Shown in pieces: positions 58,534 through 64,000 of a stretch of 64,000 nt of DNA. Each line of letters opens with the position of its first letter. Position 1 is the first letter of the stretch. This DNA comes from Bacteroidota bacterium (GTDB lineage: Bacteria; Bacteroidota; Bacteroidia; Bacteroidales; WCHB1-69), in contig WQTS01000138.1 in assembly GCA_009786185.1 (NCBI GenBank), forward strand, positions 1-64,000. The letters are read 5' to 3'. Under the pieces are notes generated by a model. That model was not told the DNA's origin. It ran no database searches and saw only the letters and a program-made list of their open reading frames with translations. The translations under genes were made by a program, and so were the position numbers.

Positions 58534-59201
58534 CTCATTACAAAGAATTTATTATTAGAAAAGCTACAGCGCAAGACATTGATTTTCTGATTTCTGTCAT
58601 CTGTCATGCCGAAAAAAGCGGCACTGATAAATTTCCTTTGGCATGGTTGCTTGGAAAAACTGAAGCAGAGTTATATCCTGTGTTAGAGTACTTTTTAAAA
58701 GAAGATATTGAAGGTTCGGAATTTGCATTATCCGGTTTTCTTGTTGCAGAATATCGGGGAGATGCCGTGGCCGCCGTAAACGCCTGGATTGAAAAACGAA
58801 ATAGTTTGCATTTGTCTTCAGCGTTAATTAAAGCGCATCTTTTCAAAAATATACTTACGCCTGCCGAATTTCAAATATTTCAACAAAAGGCAACCCTTTT
58901 AACAGATTTTATGATTGAACGTGAAGAGCAAGTCTTACAGTTTGAAAATGGCTACACCCTGCCCGAATTTCAGAGCAAAGGAATTATGAGCGCCCTTTAC
59001 GCAGCGCAAATTTCATACCACCACCAACTTTACCCCGAATTGCGCAAAGTGCACGGTCATATATTTGCCAATAACGAAAAATCTATTGCAACGTGCCAAA
59101 AAGCTGGGTTTACTATAGTGAAACAAACTTTTTCAGATCATTCTGAAATAGCGGCTCATTTTCCTTATTGCTCTAAAGTTTTATTAGAGAAAATTTTATA
59201 G
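58521..59201 (+). CDS. GNAT-family N-acetyltransferase, overlapping the fusion ORF by 13 bp
   Basis: FENGYTLPEFQSKGIMSALYAAQISYHHQL...GHIFANNEKSIATCQKAGFTIVKQTF. Confidence 0.82.
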   Translation: MSAITHYKEFIIRKATAQDIDFLISVICHAEKSGTDKFPLAWLLGKTEAELYPVLEYFLKEDIEGSEFALSGFLVAEYRGDAVAAVNAWIEKRNSLHLSSALIKAHLFKNILTPAEFQIFQQKATLLTDFMIEREEQVLQFENGYTLPEFQSKGIMSALYAAQISYHHQLYPELRKVHGHIFANNEKSIATCQKAGFTIVKQTFSDHSEIAAHFPYCSKVLLEKIL

Positions 59202-59240
59202 TCTGAATTCTATTTTCGTTAAGGTTTAACGTATAAAGTA

Positions 59241-59394
59241 CGAGATTCCTCGCTGCGCTTGGAATGACGATTCTTGCGCAAAGGAGGGGAATGTGGCGGC
59301 AGCGCAACATGACAGTGCAATGCGAACATTCTTGCCGCCGCTACTTTTGTTATTCACAGTAGCGCTGTCATTCCGAGCGTAGCGAGGAATCTCG
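59241..59394. repeat. MITE-like palindromic element (~154 bp)
   Basis: 28-bp arms CGAGATTCCTCGCTGCGCTTGGAATGAC (59241-59268) / GTCATTCCGAGCGTAGCGAGGAATCTCG (59367-59394), 2 mismatches; inner ggcggca/tgccgcc. Confidence 0.85.
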
Positions 59395-59433
59395 TGCAAC
59401 TCCGCGTGCTCTCTGTGCTAAAAAATCCAAACA

Positions 59434-59465
59434 AAAAAAGCGACTTTTTTAAGAGCCGCTTTTTT
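59434..59465 (-). terminator. Intrinsic terminator
   Basis: aaaaaagcg...cgctttttt downstream of 59487..59693. Confidence 0.75.
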
Positions 59466-59486
59466 GAGTTATTTAATTTAAAATGC

Positions 59487-59693
59487 TTATTTACACTCAA
59501 CTCCATTTTTTTTACCATCTATTTCTATTACAGTATTCAGATCTGAGCATTTTGCATGCCCTCCAAGATCAATATCTGATACTGTAATAGTCTTCTCTCC
59601 AAGAAGCCAAGTGTCACAAGTACAAGTTTTTTTACAAGAAGTAAACGCTACAAAAGCGCCACCAATAAGCAATAATACCAATAATTTTTTCAT
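59487..59693 (-). CDS. Small lipoprotein
   Basis: MKKLLVLLLIGGAFVAFTSC|KKTCTCDTW; own terminator. Confidence 0.7.
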   Translation of the reverse strand: MKKLLVLLLIGGAFVAFTSCKKTCTCDTWLLGEKTITVSDIDLGGHAKCSDLNTVIEIDGKKNGVECK

Positions 59694-59858
59694 AATGATT
59701 TAATGTGTTTTTTAATAAGCCTACTCTTTAGGATTTTCGGCATCCTCCAAAATTAACAAGCGCAAAAATACACTTTATAATATACATAGAGATTTTTTTT
59801 GAAAAAATGTGGCTTAATCAAATATTTCTGCTACTTTCGCGTTTTTCGTGAAATACCT

Positions 59859-61217
59859 ATGATACGCAGATTCTTATTTCTTATATTGTTCACTGTCAGC
59901 TTCTTTTCAGCAAAGACACAAACGCCTATTGATGCTATTATTGCCTGGATTGGAAAGGATATTATTTTGCAATCCGATTTAGAGAAAGCATACGCTGAAT
60001 ATACTGCTCAGTTTGCTGTGCAAGACGATGACGGAGATGAAAAATGTACCGTTTTTGAGCATTTAGTTTATACAAAATTGATGCTGCATCAAGCAGATGT
60101 GGATAGTATTGTTGTTACCGACCAACAGGTGGAAGCCGTTATTAATATGCGGATGAACTATTTTTTGCAAATGGTTGGCGGAGATGCGAGAGTACTTGAG
60201 AGACATTTCGGTAAATCTATTGCCGAAATTAAAAAAGATATGCGCGAAATTGTGCGTGAACAAATGTATGTGGAAGAGGTTCAGGAAAATATAACCACCA
60301 ATATTACGGTAACGCCTTCAGAAGTGAAAAATTTTGTGAACCGTGTGGGTGTGGATAGTATGCCAATGATTCCCGCTACGTATGAATTTGGGCATATTTT
60401 AAGAACACCCCCGGTAAGCGAAGCCGAAATTGTAGCGATAAAAGAACGTTTGGAAGGCTATAAAGAAAGAGCGCTTCGCAGCGATAGCAGAATGGAGCAG
60501 GAGTTTTCCATGTTGGCGCGTTTGTATTCCGATGACCCCGGAAGCGCTTCCAAAGGCGGAAACTTGGGGTTTGTAGAGCGTGGAGTGTTGTACCCTGAGT
60601 TTGAGGCCGTTGCATTTAACCTCAGGTCGGGCGAAATCTCGCACGTGCTGAAAACTCGCGCCGGATACCACATCATTCTATTGCACGAACGCAGAGGAGA
60701 ATCCGTGAATGTGTCGCACATTTTGCTACAGCCTAAACCTTCCGCCGAAGAACAAGTGAGAACGATTGAATTTTTGGATAGCGTGCGACAAGTAATTCTT
60801 GATAAAAAAATGAATTTCAGCGAAGCTGCCATGCTCTTTTCCGAAGATCCTAACAGGTTGAGCGGTGGCTGGGTTATAAATCCTTACACGCTTTCTACAA
60901 GATTTGACCAGGAATCGTTAGATCAGGCTACATTTGCTACGATAAGCAAGCTTATTCCCGGAGAGTTTTCAACGCCTGTTATTTATATTAATGAAGATGG
61001 CGTAACCTCCTATCGCTTACTGTATTTAAGGAGCAAAGTGGCGCCTCACAGAGCCAATTTAGTGGAAGATTATGATGTAATTAAAAATGCCGCTTTAGAG
61101 GAAAAGAAAAACAAAGCCATTGAAAGATGGATCATTAACAAAGTAAAAACTACAAGTATTAGAATACACAAAGATTACAAAGATTGCGAATTTGTAACAC
61201 GTTGGCAAATAAACTAA
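59859..61217 (+). CDS. SurA-like periplasmic peptidylprolyl isomerase (track start overextended)
   Basis: Signal peptide; two parvulin-like regions: EFSMLARLYSDDPGSASKGGNLGFVERG...GYHIILLHERRGE and FSEAAMLFSEDPNRLSGGWV. Confidence 0.92.
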   Translation: MIRRFLFLILFTVSFFSAKTQTPIDAIIAWIGKDIILQSDLEKAYAEYTAQFAVQDDDGDEKCTVFEHLVYTKLMLHQADVDSIVVTDQQVEAVINMRMNYFLQMVGGDARVLERHFGKSIAEIKKDMREIVREQMYVEEVQENITTNITVTPSEVKNFVNRVGVDSMPMIPATYEFGHILRTPPVSEAEIVAIKERLEGYKERALRSDSRMEQEFSMLARLYSDDPGSASKGGNLGFVERGVLYPEFEAVAFNLRSGEISHVLKTRAGYHIILLHERRGESVNVSHILLQPKPSAEEQVRTIEFLDSVRQVILDKKMNFSEAAMLFSEDPNRLSGGWVINPYTLSTRFDQESLDQATFATISKLIPGEFSTPVIYINEDGVTSYRLLYLRSKVAPHRANLVEDYDVIKNAALEEKKNKAIERWIINKVKTTSIRIHKDYKDCEFVTRWQIN

Positions 61218-61230
61218 CCTAAAATATACT

Positions 61231-62205
61231 ATGGATATTCATTTTAAAAACGATGTAGAAGCCATTGAAGCTTTTGTGGAGAAATATGGCGCACTAAGAA
61301 AAGAGATTGCGAAGGTAATTGTGGGACAAGATGAAGTGGTGAAAAATGTACTGATGGTACTTTTTAGCCGTAGCCATGCCCTGCTCATTGGCGTGCCCGG
61401 CTTGGCAAAAACATTGATGATCACTACTATTGCGAAAACGATAAACTTAACCTATAACCGTATTCAGTTTACGCCCGACTTGATGCCGTCGGATATTATG
61501 GGAACGGAGATTTTGGACGAAAGTCGTAAGTTTAAATTTGTTAAAGGACCTATTTTTGCGAATATTGTATTGGCGGATGAAATTAACCGTACACCGCCCA
61601 AAACACAGTCGGCGTTGTTGGAAGCAATGCAGGAACGCTCTGTGAGTATGAACGCCGTAACTTACCCATTGCCGGATCCGTTTTTCGTATTGGCCACGCA
61701 AAATCCTATTGAACAAGAAGGAACTTATCCGCTTCCCGAAGCACAGCAAGACCGCTTCATGTTTAACATATATTTAGATTATCCGACTTTTAATGAAGAG
61801 GTGGATATTGTAAAAAGTACTATCCATGGTGATATGAATGAACCGAAGCAAATTTTATCCATTGAGGAGATTATTTATTACCAAAAACTGCTTCAAAAAG
61901 TGCCGATTGCTGAAAATGTATATGAATATGCGGTTCGTTTGTCCACATTAACGCGTCCGTTTACCGGTACGGGACACCAGTGGGCGAAAGATTACTTGTC
62001 TTGGGGCGCCGGTCCGCGTGCCTCTCAGTTCTTAATTATCGGGGCGCGTACGCATGCTATCCTCGCAGGCAAACTCTCTCCTGATATTGAAGATGTAAGA
62101 GCTGTAGCGCACAATATTTTACGACATCGTATCATCAAAAATTATAAGGCTGAAGCAGAAGGCATTAGCATAGAAGATATTATCAATAAGTTGATGTATG
62201 ACTAA
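61231..62205 (+). CDS. MoxR-family AAA ATPase
   Basis: LLIGVPGLAKTLMI, IVLADEINRTPPKTQSALLEAMQE, NPIEQEGTYPLPEAQQDRF. Confidence 0.95.
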   Translation: MDIHFKNDVEAIEAFVEKYGALRKEIAKVIVGQDEVVKNVLMVLFSRSHALLIGVPGLAKTLMITTIAKTINLTYNRIQFTPDLMPSDIMGTEILDESRKFKFVKGPIFANIVLADEINRTPPKTQSALLEAMQERSVSMNAVTYPLPDPFFVLATQNPIEQEGTYPLPEAQQDRFMFNIYLDYPTFNEEVDIVKSTIHGDMNEPKQILSIEEIIYYQKLLQKVPIAENVYEYAVRLSTLTRPFTGTGHQWAKDYLSWGAGPRASQFLIIGARTHAILAGKLSPDIEDVRAVAHNILRHRIIKNYKAEAEGISIEDIINKLMYD

Positions 62206-62968
62206 ACCTTATTGCATTGATTCACACGCACATCTTTGCAAAGAATATTATCCTAACGATTACCGGGAAGTGATTCAACGCGCTGTAGAGCATGGCGTAG
62301 AAAAAATAATTTTACCCTGCGTTTCTGCCGAATCTATTCCTGATATTTTTGAAGTTGCCCAAGAATTTCCTACTCACATTTTCCCGCTCATCGGGTTGCA
62401 TCCCACCGATGTAAACCAAGATTTTAAAAGGCAATTGGCTGTTTTAGAGAAACATTTAAACAACAAACAAATCGTAGGAATCGGCGAAACAGGCATCGAT
62501 TTATATCACGATAAGTCGTTTTATACCGAACAGTTAACCGCTTTTGAAACCCAACTAAACTGGGCAAAGGAGCTACAAAAACCACTTTCCATCCACATCC
62601 GCGACGGATTTAACGAGGCATTATCAGTGTTAAAAAAGTTTAAAAATGTTCCGTTACGAGGCATTTTACACTGTTTTTCCGGCGGCATCCAAGAAGCCAA
62701 ATGGGCAATAGATAATGGTTATTTATTAGGCATTAGCGGTGTAATTACCTTCAAAAAAAACAAATTGCAAGACATTATAAAAGAAGTAGGAATTAATGCT
62801 ATTGCCTTAGAAACCGATGCGCCTTTTTTAGCACCGGAACCCTATCGCGGAAAACGCAACGAAAGCGCTTATATTCCCATCATTGCAGAAAAAATAGCTG
62901 CTGTCTTGGAAACCTCCACGGAAGAGGTTATGAGAACTACTACGGCAAATGTAGAGGCGATTTTTTAA
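62198..62968 (+). CDS. tatD: TatD-family DNase
   Basis: IDSHAHLCKEYY, GLHPTDV, GIGETGIDLYHD, HIRDGFNEAL, HCFSGG, LETDAPFLAPEPYRGKRNE. Confidence 0.95.
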   Translation: MTKPYCIDSHAHLCKEYYPNDYREVIQRAVEHGVEKIILPCVSAESIPDIFEVAQEFPTHIFPLIGLHPTDVNQDFKRQLAVLEKHLNNKQIVGIGETGIDLYHDKSFYTEQLTAFETQLNWAKELQKPLSIHIRDGFNEALSVLKKFKNVPLRGILHCFSGGIQEAKWAIDNGYLLGISGVITFKKNKLQDIIKEVGINAIALETDAPFLAPEPYRGKRNESAYIPIIAEKIAAVLETSTEEVMRTTTANVEAIF

Positions 62969-63030
62969 AGGAATTTTTTACGGATTAGATAATTTACTAT
63001 ACTTTTGCCCCTTCATTAACATCAAATCAA

Positions 63031-64000
63031 ATGGCAAAAAGACACTTAATTACTACGGCGCTTCCATACGCCAACGGACCGCTTCATATTGGACACTTAG
63101 CCGGTGTTTACGTTCCGGCAGACATTTACAGCCGTTATTTACGCGCCAAAGGGGAAGAGGTGCTGATGGTTGGTGGTTCCGATGAGCACGGCGTGCCCAT
63201 TACCATTAAAGCGCGAAATGAAAATACTACACCACAAGTAATTGTAGATCGATATCACGAAATAATTAAAAAATCGTTTGAAGAGTTGGGTATTACGTTC
63301 GATATTTATTCTAGAACTTCAAAGCCGATTCACCACAAAACCGCTTCCGATTTTTTCACCAAACTATATGAAACAGGCAAGCTTATCGAAAAAAATTCCG
63401 AACAATATTATGATGAGGAAGTGGGCGAATTTTTAGCCGACCGGTATATTACCGGAGCGTGCCCCCATTGCGGCTACGACAAAGCGTATGGTGATCAGTG
63501 CGAAGCGTGTGGCACCTCATTAAATGCCACCGACTTAATCAACCCAAAATCGGTATTAAGCGGAAATGTGCCTGTTATGAAAGAAACCCGCCATTGGTAT
63601 TTGCCGTTAGACCAATATGAAAACTGGTTGAAAGAGTGGATCTTAGAAGGACACAAGGAAGACTGGAAAATTAACGTGTACGGACAATGCAAATCGTGGA
63701 TTGAGCAGGGCTTACAGCCGCGTGCCGTTACCCGTGACCTGAACTGGGGCGTAAAAGTTCCTTTAGCAGATGCGGAAGGTAAAGTGTTGTATGTGTGGTT
63801 TGATGCGCCTATTGGGTATATTTCGGCCACCAAAGAATGGTGTGATCAGAATGGCCAGGATTATGAAAAATGGTGGAAAGATGAGGATACGCGCATGTTA
63901 CATTTTATTGGGAAAGACAATATTGTGTTTCACTGCATCATTTTTCCGGTGATGTTGAAAGCAGAAGGTTCTTTCATTGTACCTGAAAATGTGCCGGCAA
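63031..64000 (+). CDS. metG: Methionyl-tRNA synthetase, N-terminal part (runs off window end)
   Basis: [41 protein letters not shown]; zinc region [18 protein letters not shown]; not in ORF track because open at 3' end. Confidence 0.96.
   Translation, partial: MAKRHLITTALPYANGPLHIGHLAGVYVPADIYSRYLRAKGEEVLMVGGSDEHGVPITIKARNENTTPQVIVDRYHEIIKKSFEELGITFDIYSRTSKPIHHKTASDFFTKLYETGKLIEKNSEQYYDEEVGEFLADRYITGACPHCGYDKAYGDQCEACGTSLNATDLINPKSVLSGNVPVMKETRHWYLPLDQYENWLKEWILEGHKEDWKINVYGQCKSWIEQGLQPRAVTRDLNWGVKVPLADAEGKVLYVWFDAPIGYISATKEWCDQNGQDYEKWWKDEDTRMLHFIGKDNIVFHCIIFPVMLKAEGSFIVPENVPA

Noticed and set aside
1-64000. CRISPR array, tRNA or rRNA genes, prophage
   Set aside because: No regularly spaced direct repeats with unique spacers, no cloverleaf or rRNA-like stretch and no phage structural genes were recognised; a tRNAscan/Infernal run would be decisive.

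Overview
The window is a Bacteroidetes-type chromosome segment: TAnnTTTG -7 promoters, T9SS sorting domains, many SPII lipoproteins, and a TonB-dependent receptor. Most of 10-64 kb is ordinary housekeeping and envelope genes (mmdA/oadG, rplI-rpsR-rpsF, pnp-rpsO, pdxA, murF-alr, sppA, hydE, purA, fabD, ychF, tatD, metG). The accessory part is bp 1-9,900. It holds four tandem minus-strand RiPP modules, each with a short Cys/Thr-rich precursor (MKKLQLNKQxIAxLxEPxKIxGG leader) and a LanC-like cyclase; the first LanC runs off the left edge. Two modules also encode an FGE/SUMF1-fold lipoprotein. One precursor (4604..4780) is missing from the ORF track. Each precursor follows a repeated leader whose four copies differ by compensatory changes in several predicted helices, including a possible pseudoknot; I consider this candidate structured RNA the most novel signal. 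At least one module (probably all) has a hairpin between precursor and downstream enzyme gene. No LanB/LanM dehydratase, protease or transporter is visible. Other notable items are a one-ORF MutY + NRPS-type adenylation fusion followed by a GNAT gene, a Y1/RAYT transposase in a nested inverted/direct-repeat frame, lipoprotein-anchored rubrerythrin and TSCPD proteins, and several intergenic palindromic repeat families. All family calls come from reading motifs by eye; no database search or folding was run.
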